A DNA stretch of 64,000 nucleotides from Gnetum montanum. Taxonomy: Eukaryota; Streptophyta; Gnetopsida; Gnetales; Gnetaceae. Below the pieces are notes generated by a model that was given only the letters and a program-made list of their open reading frames with translations, was not told the origin of the DNA and did not search any database. The stretch covers positions 385,508 to 449,507 of the forward strand of contig MNCI01005867.1 in the NCBI GenBank assembly GCA_015680685.1, in the 5' to 3' direction. This document shows, in pieces, positions 45,635 through 58,641 of the stretch. Position 1 is the first letter of the stretch; each line of letters opens with the position of its first letter. Position numbers and translations under genes: made by a program.

Positions 45635-45961
45635 CCTAAACCATTTCTATTTACATTTTTTATTAGCACTTAGTCAAGACTCTGGATGTTCTACAGAGCA
45701 TAACAAGTTCTCAGAGCATAGCAAGCTCCAGCGTAGTAAGTGTAGCGCTAGAGTTGGCCATTTTTAGCAGTTTTCACACTTAGCATTTTTTTCCCTACAT
45801 TTTCATACTTAGCATTTTTTTTCCCTACATTTTCATACTTAGCATTTTTTTTCTTTCATTTTTACACTTATCCATTTTTCTACTACTAGCAGATTTAGTC
45901 ATTTTTTTTCATTTTCAAAGTTAGCCATTTTCTACAAATAGCAACTTTCACAACCCAATTT
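45635..45961 (+). other. Element L leader
   Basis: Non-coding, with three tandem copies of a roughly 37-base unit (ACTTAGCATTTTTTTCCCTACATTTTCAT type, 45779-45880). Confidence 0.6.
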
Positions 45962-48900
45962 GTGAATATGAATCCAAATCAACCTTCTACATCAATGCCT
46001 AACACGTTTGATACCACAATCCAACCAAATCAAGCCACACTAAGCCCTAAACAATATAACTTCATTTTTGTAAAAATCCAAGCCAACTTGCCTATCAATC
46101 ATGTGGAAAGGAAAGCAAAACGAGACTATGAACTTGTCCACATAGGAGGTTGTGTGTTCATCCCTTCAGCATTTAATATAATCCCGTTGTCTAAACACCA
46201 TCATAAACTCATATCCCAACTTCTTATGGCTAGTAGTCAAGCCTTACAGCTACCACCAATAGAGCCTCAAGATGAGGAAGATGATTTTGCAACCCAATCT
46301 GAACATGGAGATTCCTACCATACCGTTAGTCCCCATGCCTACACAAACCCATTGTTCCACCCTTTCCTAGAAGAAACTGTGCTTCCTTCGTCATCCGCAA
46401 ACACTTGAGCACCAATTTCCCGACAAGAGGTACCTACTTCCATTCCTATCTTCTCTATACCCAATAATTTTCATTCTAATGTGTCTACTTCCATCATTCC
46501 TCCACAAGCACAGTCCCAACAACTTCCTCTCCAAACCAACATAGAGTCAATCTTTCGACCTCAAGTAATTGGAATGCCATCAATCATACCAACTTCCACA
46601 TCCATCCATTACATACCTCAGGTGTATATCCATGGAGCACCATTAATTACTCCAACCCAATACATTCAGGGTGTTACCTCACAACCTGTGGCTGGGCAGT
46701 GGGTTCCACCGGTAGTCTCAGCCCTGAATACCATCCCACCACAACAAATGTTAGCTCAACAACCTTTCTTTCCACAAAAAATGCAACAATTAAATCATTA
46801 TCATCCACAATCCACTCAATCCACTGGTTTGCCTACCGCCCAAGAATGGGTAGACATGCAAAAAATGATGTGCTCCTTGGCAAAGGAATTAAAATGCCTT
46901 AAAACTTTGAACAATGAGGAAGTCAAAGTACTAGATTTCTATCAAGCTGACCTAATTGACCCCTCAATTCCACCCTTAACCTTGCCAAATGGAGTCTCGT
47001 TACCTTAGTTGACCAAGTACAATGGAGAAGGAGACCCAAATGCCCACCTAGTGACATTTAGAACCAAAAGTCTTTTACTTCAAGCATGGCCCCATGTAAT
47101 TTTGTGAGTGTTTGCAATGTCCTTAATTAGAAAAGCCTTAGATTGGTACTGATCTTTACCCCGTAGCTCCATATCTTCTTTAGAGAATTTGTTGCATCAA
47201 TTTGTCACCCGTTTTAAGTACAATCTGAAACCTGTAGCCACGTTAGATAGCTTGATTCAAATTAAACAAGTGCCTTTAGATCCAGCACAGAAGTTTATCC
47301 AAAGATGGAGCAACGCCCTGAATGAACTTCATGAACCTATTCCTGAAACATATCTACTTACCATCCTTAAGGCGGTCGCAAACGACTTCATTAAATCAAA
47401 GCTTTATTATCTAAAACCCCATACTTTGAGTCAGGCATTTGTACAAATTAAAGACACAGAAGAGGCGGCACAAGCAAGCAATGACCCAGCTTATGTGGCC
47501 TACAAAAATCAACATACTCGCAAGCAAAACACAACCGAGGAAACAGTAGCCGCAATCACAAAAGTAACCAACTGGGGCCCAAAAGCTAAGCAACGTAAAG
47601 CCCCAGCTAACAAAGCTACCAACTTTGGCGCCAACTCACCTACATCGACAGGGGTCACCCCAAGGCCCAACTTTCAATGCAAGGACCGCTCAAAGTATAC
47701 ACCACTACCGATGCAACCCTCTCAACTATTGGAGCAACTCTTGAAAGCCGGGAAAATCCAACACAAACACGTGTCAGAGATTACCCGCCAAAAACATGAT
47801 AGGTACTGCGAGCTACTAAGGAACCCTACCTTAGCAGTACCAAATGAGCCCCTGGTCCCACAACATTTTAAATTGGACCAATATTGTCACTACCATCAAA
47901 TGGCTGGTCACAGTACAGACAACTGTCATGCCTTGCAAGATGACTTGCAAGGAATGATAGAACAAGGCCAACTAGTGATTGACACGGCAAGTCAATCCAA
48001 CACAGACAATGCCTCCTATGTCATAAACTTAATTAACATAGGTGGCAAGCCCAAACCTGTGCAAAAACCTTTTATGATCCGTGTGCCTCCCAGCAAGGCA
48101 AGGATTTCCCTAACCTCCATAAACAAGAGGCCTCCCTTTGTTATCAAGGTGCCATCCCAGGCACCCACAACACCCTTTGTGGTCAAGGCTCCACAACGTT
48201 CATCCGCTAAGACATTAAACTAGCACGACTCATCTACTAAGATGTTAAACTAGCATGGCGCAACAACAAAAACTGCTAAGCAACCTTTCGTCATAAGAGT
48301 GCCACAACAAGATGGCCCCTCACCTACCCGAAGCCCAATAGTGGGCAACATCTCAATCCCTCCTCCTTCAAGGATTGACCCTACTAGCAACCAAGGTAAG
48401 CCCACCAAATGGGAATGCAAGAGGACAAACGAGCACCTCGCAACTCCCATGGCCGAAGAAAAGGCCACAACTAGCAAACAACAACTAAACACTGGGGCCC
48501 CTACCCCCAAGCAAACCAAGCCTAAGTCCCCCTCCCGAGAGGTCTGTCTCTCAAGCTTCACGGAGGAAGTCAAAGCCAACACAACGACCAACAACACAGA
48601 CTTTGTAGCTGCACTAGCCCAAGTAAAACAAGTGCTAAAATAGAAGAACACAACGATGAGTTTATACGACTTGGTCATGACTTCAGCCACTCACCACGAA
48701 GCCTTGGCTCAAACGTTAGCATCCATTCCTGTTACAGAGGACATCCCTGCAAACAAAGAATCCATCTGTGCAATGATTTCGCAACAGACACCATAAGGAT
48801 TGGGTTCAAATAGCTTAGCCTTCCGCGACGATGCAGTTAAAGTCAACCTCGAACGAGGGAAAGTCACAATAGCTCCACTATCCATTAGCATTTGTGTTGG

Positions 48901-49507
48901 GTAGTGCACCATCCACAAAGTGCATGTTGATGATGGTGCAGTAACGAACGTAGTCCTGTACTCCGTCATCAACAAGCTAGACCTGGTAGATGAAATCAGG
49001 CCAACCAAAACCACATGTCTAAAATCCTTCAATGGATCACATGTCAAGGTCAAGGGTACAATCAACCTAGCCTTTGTAGCGAGAGAGCAATTCCCCACTA
49101 GCGCATATTTCACTGTCATAGAGAAGATGCTAGGTTTCAACATGATTCTAGGAAGGCCTTGGCTAGCTCAACTAAGGGCCATCTCCTCTCCCATCCATCA
49201 AGAAATCCACCTTCCATACAAAGGTGGTCAAGTTATCATCCATGGTGATAATGTTTCCTCTTCAACTATCCACGACATAGACATGGTGCAAGTTTTGGAA
49301 GAACAGTTTCTTAATGGTACACCTACGACAACCAACACAAACCTTAAGGCTAACACACCCAAACAAGTGGTTGAAGCTAACAACCCCCCAGAGGACCCTA
49401 AACCTTGCATGCTCCCTAATCCATGCCTAGTTAGGAAGCAACTACATGACCAAGACTCTCCCTTGGCTAAAAATGTGCTTGATGCTACCTTCTGCCTACC
49501 CCTCTAA
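45962..49507 (+). pseudogene. Element L gag-protease, one frame with stop codons only
   Basis: All 1,182 codons from the ATG at 45962 to the TAA at 49505 are in one frame, with about nine internal stops (for example 46406, 47006, 48221, 48641). Gag core around 47009-47480: DPNAHLVTF, KALDWY, FIQRWSNALNEL. A CHYHQMAGHSTDNC zinc knuckle is at about 47885, spaced CxxHx4Hx4C as in Tat-type gag. A retropepsin-like domain follows (48920-49250) with VDDGAVTNVVLYSVIN and MILGRPWLAQL; the usual D-S/T-G is D-D-G. One stop, in ALDWY-stop-SLP, sits where Trp is expected. No RT follows. Confidence 0.87.
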
Positions 49508-51549
49508 CATGCATTTTTTGAATTTTGTTTACATTGCACTAGCCTATGCATTTACATTTTTCTTGCTCACTTAGATCATGCGATTTTGCTTTGTTTACAC
49601 ATTCGTCAACTTAGTTTACACATTGCATTTGAGAAACATCAAATATAAAAACATAAAACTACAAAAACATATGGCCCGAAAGGGCCTTAAACTAGCTTAC
49701 GGCTTGGAACGGCATAAAACTATCACTTTTTGCATTGCTTTTCTTTCATTCATACATTCTAATTCTATGTACGAAAAGTGTCGCTTGATGTTGTTTTCTT
49801 CCTAGTTGATTTTTTGCATGATCTCGCAGGCACATAGCATGACCATGGATGCAGCATCACACTTTATACAAGCAAGGTAAGCATCAGTCCACTATGACTA
49901 TAAACTAGCACAGAGTAGTCCTAGCATCATGACTTAAAACTGATACCATAGAGTAGTCCTGGCATCATGACTTAAAACTGATACCACAAAGTAGTCCTAG
50001 CATCATGACTTAAAATTGATACCATAGAGCAATCCTAGAATCATGACTTAAAACTAATATCATAGAGTAGTCCTGGAATCATGACTTAAAACTGATACCA
50101 CAAAGTAGTCTTGGCATCATGACTTAAAACTGATACCATAGAATAGTCCTGGCATCATGACTTAAAACTGATACCACAAAGTTCTGTCTGATATGACACT
50201 AAACTACTACATCCGTCCTCCATGACATGAAACTAGCATCCAGAGTCCACTAAGACTATAAACTAGTTTGCCTCTTCATAGTCTACTATGACTATAAACT
50301 AGCAATGCACCATCCGCCACGATGCTAAACTGGTGCCGTCCAAGGGGTTATGAAGTGAAACTAACCCACAACAATCCACTAAGACTATAAACTGGCGACA
50401 TCATCGACGACTAGGCAAAAACTTGAAAAGATGTGTCATGGAAATCGACTGTTCATGTTTCGCAAAGACTTGTTACATAATTCATCTCATGGGCCTTAAT
50501 GAGGCTAATGTTGTTCATGATTCTGTCTACTTTGAAAATTGCACGTGGTGACTCTATCTCCTTGTTTAAAGTGTTTAGCTGACTGTTTCATTTGTGGTTT
50601 TCTTGTCTTCTTGAAGTTGTGTTTGCAGGATGACACTTTTGAGGCATTCGTGCATAAATGCACTTCATCATGATGACAAGGTATCACATTTTTCCTAACG
50701 CATGTGACTGGGTTAATCAATCCGTTCATAACTCCTGATACATTCCCTATTCCCCATCATGCTCCCTTATCCTATCCAATTATATCCCCTTGATACATTC
50801 TACTCACCTCGAAACTCTTGATACATTATTGCACACTATGGGGGGGTAAGCAGTCGCAACACAAAACACAATACATAGTACATGATGCAAAATGCAAGTG
50901 CTCATACACAAGCACGACACAAAAAGCAAGCTCTTTCAAAAAGACCAATAAAAGAAAAACAAAGATAAGAAAAAACAAGAAAAGAAAGAGCACAAAAGGT
51001 CAAAGAGCAAAATGCATGGAAAAGGTCTTCAAGACCCCGTTGACATCACAAACAAAAGACAATTGGCTATTCTCATACAAGCCCCAAGTGAGAAGGCAGT
51101 TGTCTTGAAAAAAAAGTTACACTCGTGTCTCAAAGAGACCATGTTACACATCATCACGTGGCTTTGGCTGTTTACAATGGGCCCTGCAAATACTCTATAA
51201 GAGTCCTGTTTCACCAAAGAATGCACCTCCTATGTCTTGGTTCTGAGTTTACTGAAAACCTGGCTATTGACAAGGACCAATGACATGACTTGTGCATAAG
51301 AGAGCATTCCTCTCCCACAAATCCCAGCAGCAATCATAGCCCTTAACCTCCTAGCTTCCCTGGTTACAATCGATTCCCTTTCATCTTGAACCACATTCCC
51401 TTAATCCCATGTACTTTTGAAAATGGTGCGATGACTCCTAGCCAAGGGCTGATGGTTAATGTTTGGAATTTTTTTTTTCATGGTGTTTTGCACTTCTTTT
51501 TCGATGCCTCTCAGGTAGATTCCTCCAGACGTCAACAAAGAGGGGTCAA
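49508..51549 (+). other. Element L non-coding 3' internal region
   Basis: Replaces pol. Contains the 38-bp repeat (49909-50174), scattered ACTATAAACTAGC words (49900-50400), an A-rich purine tract (50930-51000) and the polypurine tract at the end. Confidence 0.7.
49909..50174. repeat. 38-bp tandem repeat, about seven units
   Basis: Units of the form GAGTAGTCCTGGCATCATGA, CTTAAAACTGATACCATA. Units beginning CATAGA and CACAAA largely alternate, hinting at a 76-bp higher-order unit. Confidence 0.88.
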
Positions 51550-52925
51550 TGAAACACCACTAATTTTGGCCTAGCACTTTTAGACAAGAATCAAGCTAAG
51601 TCATGCTGCTGCCCAACATGAGTACAGCGTGACCACACTTGGAGGCCTCAGAAACAACCCCCGATGGCCCATGATTCACCAAGCAAGGTCCCCCTGGGGA
51701 CCACAAGTGACTGCACCAACTTCCAGCATCTCGAATCAAAAGTTTTAGGTTCAAAATATTTTTTTTTGGCTAAGTACACTTTGGTTACTTTTTCAAACAC
51801 TGCACAGCGTAAGGATCAGCGTCACCAACTTTTAGAGCCCCAAACTGAGCCAAAATGACTTGATTTCAAGGGTGCAAGTCGTCCTCAAGGTCCACTATTG
51901 ATAACTATGGGTCCCAGCCTTCAAAAATTCTAGATTTCAGCTCAAAATTGCAAGTTTTGGAGGTCACATTGCAGGTCACGCTAGGCAGTCAAATTTCTCT
52001 TGTTGTACATTTCATTATGAATCCTCATTTGTGGGCATGTCAAGCACTCATGGTCTAAATTAAATGTACTTTCATGGGCTTTAATAACCCATAAATTATA
52101 AAATGCAATGTACCTGGTCAAGAATGTAGCTTGCCAACACACATCCAACTCGTGCACAACTATCCAACACAGATACATTGAACCTGGTCAAAGAATGCAA
52201 CTATCCAACACACATCCAATCCATGCCAACTATCCATGGGACATATGTCGCTACATCTGCTTTCCTCTCATCTCACAGCCATTGATTCCATTCTTGGATT
52301 TCATGCTCGAGCCCGGCCCAACCCTATAAATACCCTGTCAATTCACATAAACTAGGAGGTAAAAAATTAGGATGCAAAAATTGGAGAGATTGGAAATTCT
52401 GAGAGAGGAGAGAACCTACAATCCTTGGGTGCTCGGCACACTTGACTCCTGGCATCCAAGCACTTCTCACCTTCATCATCACATCATCGCGTCATATCAT
52501 CCTGGGGCTAGGTGTTTGACTTACCATCCACACGTGTGCAACTACACTTTGACTGGTGCACATTTATTTTAAAAAAAATATAATACAGTCTCATTATTAC
52601 CTTCCATTTACATTATTTACTCAAGTTTATGCTTTATTTACAATATAGCTCTGTTTACACTTTATTTATAATTCAGTACGCTCTGTTTACATTTCGTATC
52701 GTTGTTTGCATCCCGTTTACACCGTTTACGATAACCCCAGCTCTAGCCGTAGCTTACACTCGGGGAAGTCCTTGGTTGATTTGCGTGCAAACCATCCAAG
52801 GCACTCTGCCTTCGTTCCCTTTTCTAGCTTGCCCTCAAGCGAAGGTAGGGTCAGTTGTGCGTGCCCGATGATTTCTCGGTGTCTGTTTCCCTTCTAGCCT
52901 TACACCGATGATTTAGGTCAGTACA
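51550..52925 (+). mobile_element. Element L 3' LTR
   Basis: TGAAACACCACTAATTTTGG to GGTCAGTACA. Matches 43988-45612 with the two internal length differences noted there. CCCTATAAATACC near 52322. Confidence 0.88.
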
Positions 52926-52930
52926 CAAAA
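52926..52930 (+). repeat. Element L target duplication, right copy
   Basis: CAAAA, partner of 43983-43987. Confidence 0.85.
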
Positions 52931-53900
52931 GTCATTGGAGATTATTAAGTCATATAAAAATATAATTTGGGCCAAGAATAGGTAATTTTTTAGACAAAGA
53001 CAAGCTTGTTTATTGCAAATGTTAAAGGAAGGTCCAAATGTTTTTGCATTTAGTTTAAAGAATACGAAAAATAAAATTATGCTCTCTCTCTTTCTTAAAG
53101 ATATCAAAAAAGTTTATCAAATTGAAGTGTTTTATAATAGTGACAATACATTCTTCATTTTTTTAAATAACATAGGATATAAAAAGACTAGCATCAAGAA
53201 AAGCTCAATTTAGTTATTTAAGTGGGGTTAGAAAAGGAATGGTGCATTAGTAAGATAATTATACTCTTTTAAAAAGTGACAAAAATGATATAAATAATTA
53301 TATAATTATTATAATTAGTAATATTTTACTTGGTGGTAAGACTCTTGATTCGAAAGTTCTAAGTCATGGGTTTGATTCTTGTAGGCAATGTTAAGTTATA
53401 AAGTTCTAACTAGACTATATATCTTAGGGTATACCTATATTATAATTATTTTGGTATTCCAACATCCTCCCTACTTCCCAAAGTAATATTTTTCCAAAAT
53501 TTTGGGCATTTTTCTTGAATTTATGTTTTTAAAAAATTTGAAGAAAATAAGATATGTCCAATTTTCCAAGTAGAATTTCCATTGCATAATTATATCACAA
53601 ATAATCTTATTAGTTTAAAATACATTTATATGCTTTGTAGACTTTTCTAAGATCTATGGTTTAATCAATCAAATCAAATCATGGAGACACCTGAATAATG
53701 TTAGATAGGAATACTATTAATTGAAAGATTTAAACTAATATTGAAAAGTATGCTATAGCTAATGGTAAAGATTCTTAACATAAGGTCAACATTAAGTGAT
53801 GAAATAATGGTGATATAGATATTATGCCAACTTTTTCTAGTGAATCAAGCTTTTGCATGAATATTGATATTTTTTCATAGCTTATTATTACTACATTGAA
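52931..53900. other. AT-rich spacer
   Basis: No recognised gene; holds SINE-like copy 2. Several short frames, none with a recognisable product. Confidence 0.5.
53325..53425 (+). repeat. tRNA-related SINE-like copy 2
   Basis: TTGGTGGTAAGACTCTTGAT (box A-like) and ATGGGTTTGATTCTTG (box B-like, compare GGTTCRANYCC) about 35 bases apart, then AGTTATAAAGTTCTAAC. Confidence 0.5.
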
Positions 53901-54721
53901 TCCTTTTACTATTTAAGTTTAAGCATCGATGTTAAAACTAATATAAATGTTGTTATGATAAGGATCATCCTCCATATTAATATATATAGGTTGGAGGAAG
54001 GGTTGGAGGGTTTATGAGGGTAGGAAAAGTAAGAGATGAGGAAAGAGGAGGGAAGGGGGGTAGGTGATCTAGGCAAGGAAGGAAAGGAGGTGTTAAAACC
54101 CAAAACATTTTTTAATAAAATTTACCCCCCAAAGAAATATAGTGCAATTAGAAATTTATAATTCAATATTGCCCATTGGAATTAAACCCATAACTTGAAG
54201 TTTCCAAATAAATGATCTTACCAATAGGCTACACCTCATTGTAAAGTTGTACATCTCACTAGATAAGAATTGTACACCTTAGCTCACCAAAAGACTCTTT
54301 ATCATACCCCAATGACTGACTAAAAACTCATCCTTAAGTTAAAAAAATGGAATGGAGTTATTTATAAAATTTGACAAGTATAGGACTATTAACAGATAAA
54401 CTAATAACAACAACACATAACTTTGAGTGCGACATTACAAAATAGTCAAATTTGGTGGGATGGGTGGTATGGATGGGGTGGATGATAAAAGGAAAAAGAG
54501 GGGGGATGTTTGTAACTGAAAATAATTTTTTAATAGTATTTACCCCCAAAGACATATGATCCAATTAGACATTTATAATTTAGTATTACCCACTAAAATT
54601 GAACCCATAACTTGAAGTTTCCAAATCAAGGATCTTAATAATAGACTACACCTTATTTTAAAGTTGTACATCTCATTAGATAAGAATTGTACACCTCAAC
54701 TAATCAAAAGAATCTTCATCA
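53900..54721 (-). repeat. Tandem duplication at the 3' end of element I, with SINE-like copies 3 and 4
   Basis: Two imperfect copies of a roughly 417-bp unit (54305-54721 and 53900-54304). On the minus strand each follows a polypurine-type AGTTTTTAGT(C/T)AGT..GGGGTA, starts TGATAAAG or TGATGAAG, and includes ATTCTTATCTA(G/A)TGAGATG and the tRNA-like segment with AACTTCAAGTTATGGGTT. The usual LTR of this group is not recognisable downstream, so the 3' LTR of I is either replaced or strongly altered. Confidence 0.55.
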
Positions 54722-54949
54722 TACCCCCACAACTAACTAAAAACTTATCTTAAGTGAACAAAAATGGAATAGAGTTTACAAAATTTGGGAAGTATGGAAC
54801 TAACAACAAATTGATTGATAACAACAACATATAACTATAAGTGCTACATTATAAAATATTTGAGTGCTTACAATGAGAAGAATTAAAATTGAACATTAGC
54901 CAAAAAATTGGCAATTGATAGCTGCATAAAATTGATTAAGATAAAGTCA

Positions 54950-57900
54950 TCACACCCTACTTAGAGGTAGAGGCTCCCATGACTTGGATGCTCCTTCATC
55001 ATGTCTTGGTCTTACTAGTGATCTAGGTTGCCTTGCTACTAATGATGTTTCATCTAAAAATTTGATGGTATTCAACAGTGCCTTCATCTTTTCATCATTG
55101 CTCCATGGGTCATTAATGGTCTAGGTAGCATCACTTAGACTAGTTAACATTAGTACATTCCACAAACATGACATTGCATGAAACATCTCCTTCATATTCA
55201 TAAGCCAAGCTGTGAAATGTTTACATTCAATGTTGAACATAAGGAAAAGGTTTTGCAATTCCTAGTGAGCATTCATCTTTTCTGTCCAAGTTTTCAACAA
55301 CTAATTGTTGATCTTCAAAATTTCTCTTAACAACCTTAAGCTCTAGGTTAGTTACTTTCAATTCTTATTTTTTTCTCCATGGAGCTTAAACTTCACCTCA
55401 TAAAGAAGTTAGGAGGTAGCCACTTTCTTTTCCAACTCTAACCTTGGCCTTCCTACAATCAACATTGCCAAGTTTGTATAACAAAGGATAGCCAAATTCA
55501 TATACTTCATCATCTCTTCAATTTGTAACTTCTTCATGTGAATTTCTACTTAGTTATATGCATCAAGTTTGATGAGTCATGATTTGCTTGGCCTTGACAT
55601 CAGAGTCTTGTTATCAGAGGCTTGTAACAAAGCCTTGTTATCAGTGCCCTAACATTGGAGCCCTAACGTTAGGTATGCGACGTCGGGGCCTGGATGCAAT
55701 GTTAGTGTATACTCTAGCCTATAAATACAATGCTTGGGCTCCCATTTTGAGTTAGTTTTTAGTTAGAGTAGTGAAGCTCTTGTTATTTCTTCTCTCTAGA
55801 ATTAGAATATTTTCTGAGTACCCATAGAAAGAGTCTAAGTGTGTATGGTTCTTTATTCAAGCGCTAATGTACCTAAGTGCAGTAGTGTGACGAGAATAAA
55901 ACAAACTCTTTTGACAATCCTTGCAGCACTAAGAATATATTACTATTTTCTTTAATGCACTTTACTTTCATGCTTTCTACTTAAATGCATTTGAATTAAG
56001 AAATTTATTTTTAGTTGTTAATGAACACAAGCACAACCACTTCAAGCATACACATAGTACTTGGTAACCAAGCAACGCTTAGTATTTGGTAGCCCAGTAA
56101 TGCTATATGTGTTTACGATGTGTCTAGGAAAGTGGGGTGGTTGCTTGTGTTAGGCTAGTCTAGATCTTGTTTTACATCATTTATTAGTTTAATTAATTTA
56201 TCTCTTTATCATCATCAAGATTAGAAATTAGACCACATCATATGCCTCACTTTGGACCAAACCATACATGATAAAGATACCACTAATCCAAGTGGGAAGA
56301 TAGCAAACTGTGATCAGACCATACCAATCTAGATGCCACAACTAGTCTCATCCACAAAATTCAACCAAATCATGCATGAATGCTTATGATTCATATGGTT
56401 GAGTGTATGGGTACCTCACTGCTCATCAAAGTTCATCAAGAATGGGTTTCCATGCATTGCCTACTTGTTGGAGTTTGTGAAGGGTTTCATTTATCTTTAC
56501 CTTTGCTTGCTTGATTTCTTTTTCATTTATCTTTTTTAACATTTTAACCTAGCTCTTATAATGATTCTTTACCTTTTCATATATGATGACCTTATTCTTT
56601 TAGGTGGTAGTCTCAATGATAGTCTTTTGGCAAAGAGAATGAACTTTCTCCATTTAGAGATTTTAATTTTATGTACCCAATCTCTTAACTTCCTGGTTCA
56701 CATTAGTAAGTTGTTGCTACTGTGGGTGAATGTATTCTAATAATTGTTCATTTTTCTCCTCAGCTTTTCACAGGTATTGGCTCTCCTAAGTTAGAGTTAG
56801 ATTTTCTTTAAGCATGTCTTGAATATCACAAGTGGTATAATTCATCATTTCTTTAGATAGTGACACATTGAAGACAACCATTTCCTTAGCATTTTCAACC
56901 TCTTGAAATCTTTGTTGAATCTATTGAAATGATTCATCTTTGGTAAGCTCTAGCTAGAGAATGAATGGATTTGACAAGCGAGCTTTTAATTCTGCAATCT
57001 CCACTACCAACTATTTATTATTAGTGGTAGCTTCCTCAAGTTATGCCTAGGTAATTAAGAGCTTACCACTTGCTAAAATATCTTCTTGGAGATCAAAGAT
57101 CTCTAGAATCAATTACCTGATTCCAACTAGTTACTCCAACACTTCCTCATGCTATGTTGCATTCATTCCCTTGCTTTTAACTTCTGTAGATATTTGCATG
57201 TCTGCCATTGTAGGAATATCAAAAATAGTAGTTTCAAGAGCACTCAAAGCTTCTCAAATTCTATCCACTATCACCTCCACTACTATCTCCTAGTCCTTAT
57301 GTGGTATGACCAAATACCATTTTACCTTTCCCTTTCTCTAACATGATAAAAAAATTTTTGCTTTCCCAAAGATTTCAAGAAATAATTCTTCTAGAATAGA
57401 CACAGTGACCTCTCAGGTGTTAGGATCAATGAGAATAGGAGCGATATCCCTTCATGAAGAAAATAGATGAGCTAGATCATTTGTCAGCCAATTGATAGTC
57501 CTTCCAACCTCATTAAGATGGTTCATGGCTAGATGGTACTTGAAGGACTCACCACCCCCTCTCCCCTAGAAGCTTATTGTTGTAATTTTTGCTCCTTAAG
57601 TTTGCTTAGACATTTGAGAGTTGTTGCCATTTCATGTGTCATCTCTAGTGTTGTTATTGGTGGTTGAGGTAATGCTTCATTTTATAGCTTGGTAGGGGCT
57701 TTCACTTTCATCATCTCATGCCATCACGTAGCAAGATCTGTACAAAATACAACATTAAAGTAGCAAGCAAATCCTTCCCTTTTTAGAGTTTCCTAATAAG
57801 ATATGGAAATGAAAGTGTCTTCCAATCCTTCTCATTCTTGTTAAAATCTCTTCTTAATCTACAAGAAGATGAGCTAAGGAAAGTTGATAAAAAATTTTCC

Positions 57901-58641
57901 ACTGAAAGTTGCAACTACTCTCCAAGAGAAGGTTGTAACCTTGGTTGGCATTATCATTGGATTAAGGTGATACACTGCAATCTTGAAGTATTCTCTCTAT
58001 ACTTTAGTAAGGGCGCTATACTCCTTATAGTCCACTTCATAGCATCATTGCATCCATTCTTTTTTAGCTTTTGCATCTACCTGAGTGGAGACTTCTACCA
58101 ACTTTGCCGCAGTGTTAGTTAATTCGAGGGTTTCAGTGATGCCCTCTACAAAGTAGAAGATGGTAATGCCTTTGATTTATATAGTAGCATATCCTTGATA
58201 GTTGTTCAAAAATAGGTACATTTCCCTAAGATACCATTCCCCACTAGTGGGTATGATAGGCCATAATGGAGACCTTTACACCTCTACTCGAATCTCTTCC
58301 AGTGTCAACTCTAGGAAGGGTCCAAAGTTTAGTTCTTAGAGAACTGTGCTTTGGATGTCCTTGTTTCTTACTTTTTCTAGATAGATCTCTATGAGAGTGA
58401 CCTCCAGGATGGGCTTGGGTCTTGGAACCTCATCCTACATAGACTATCCTATCTCTCTTATGGAAATCTTACAGACAAATTCCACCTTTGGTTCTTCTTA
58501 TAATGGTCTAGTGGCATGTGTTACTTTAGTAACTTGCTCTTGCTATTACAATTTTTGCTACTATTTCCCTCTTCCTCCCCTTGGTCTTTTCTCCCTGAGA
58601 TTTGATGACTCACCTACCTACTATTCCCATTTTGGTAACAT
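54950..58641 (-). pseudogene. Element I ORF3, split by a solo LTR
   Basis: Start at 58641 follows GTGATTGTAG. It is homologous to the A/H and C/D ORF3 in DNA and position, for example the AATACTTCAAGATTGCAGTG block near 57970 against the ATYFKI region, and the coiled-coil region at 56450-57100. Strongly decayed, with no frame beyond about 100 codons. A 859-bp solo LTR interrupts its C-terminal third at 55570-56428. Confidence 0.55.
55570..56428 (+). mobile_element. Solo LTR of the G type inside element I ORF3
   Basis: TGATGAGTCATGATTTGC to CACTGCTCATCA, with exact target duplication AAGTT at 55565-55569 and 56429-56433. CTATAAATACAA at 55719. Shares blocks with the G LTR (AATCCTTGCA(G/A)CACTAAGAAT). 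It is what remains after recombination between two LTRs removed the interior. Confidence 0.9.

Larger units (their letters stand above)
43988..52925 (+). mobile_element. Element L: gag-protease gypsy (Tat-like) element without pol
   Basis: LTRs 43988-45612 and 51550-52925, exact CAAAA duplication, primer site after the 5' LTR, polypurine tract AAAGAGGGGTCAA before the 3' LTR, one long gag-protease frame (45962-49507), then 2 kb of non-coding repeat-bearing sequence in place of RT and integrase. Its LTRs and gag are unrelated to the other elements in the window. Confidence 0.9.

Noticed and set aside
53325-53425. Functional tRNA gene
   Set aside because: Boxes resemble A and B but the arms do not pair into a cloverleaf by eye and no anticodon loop is recognisable; better read as SINE-like.
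53900-54721. Two 417-bp units as the LTR pair of a small element
   Set aside because: They are directly adjacent, include a polypurine tract each, and have no internal region between them; tandem duplication is simpler.
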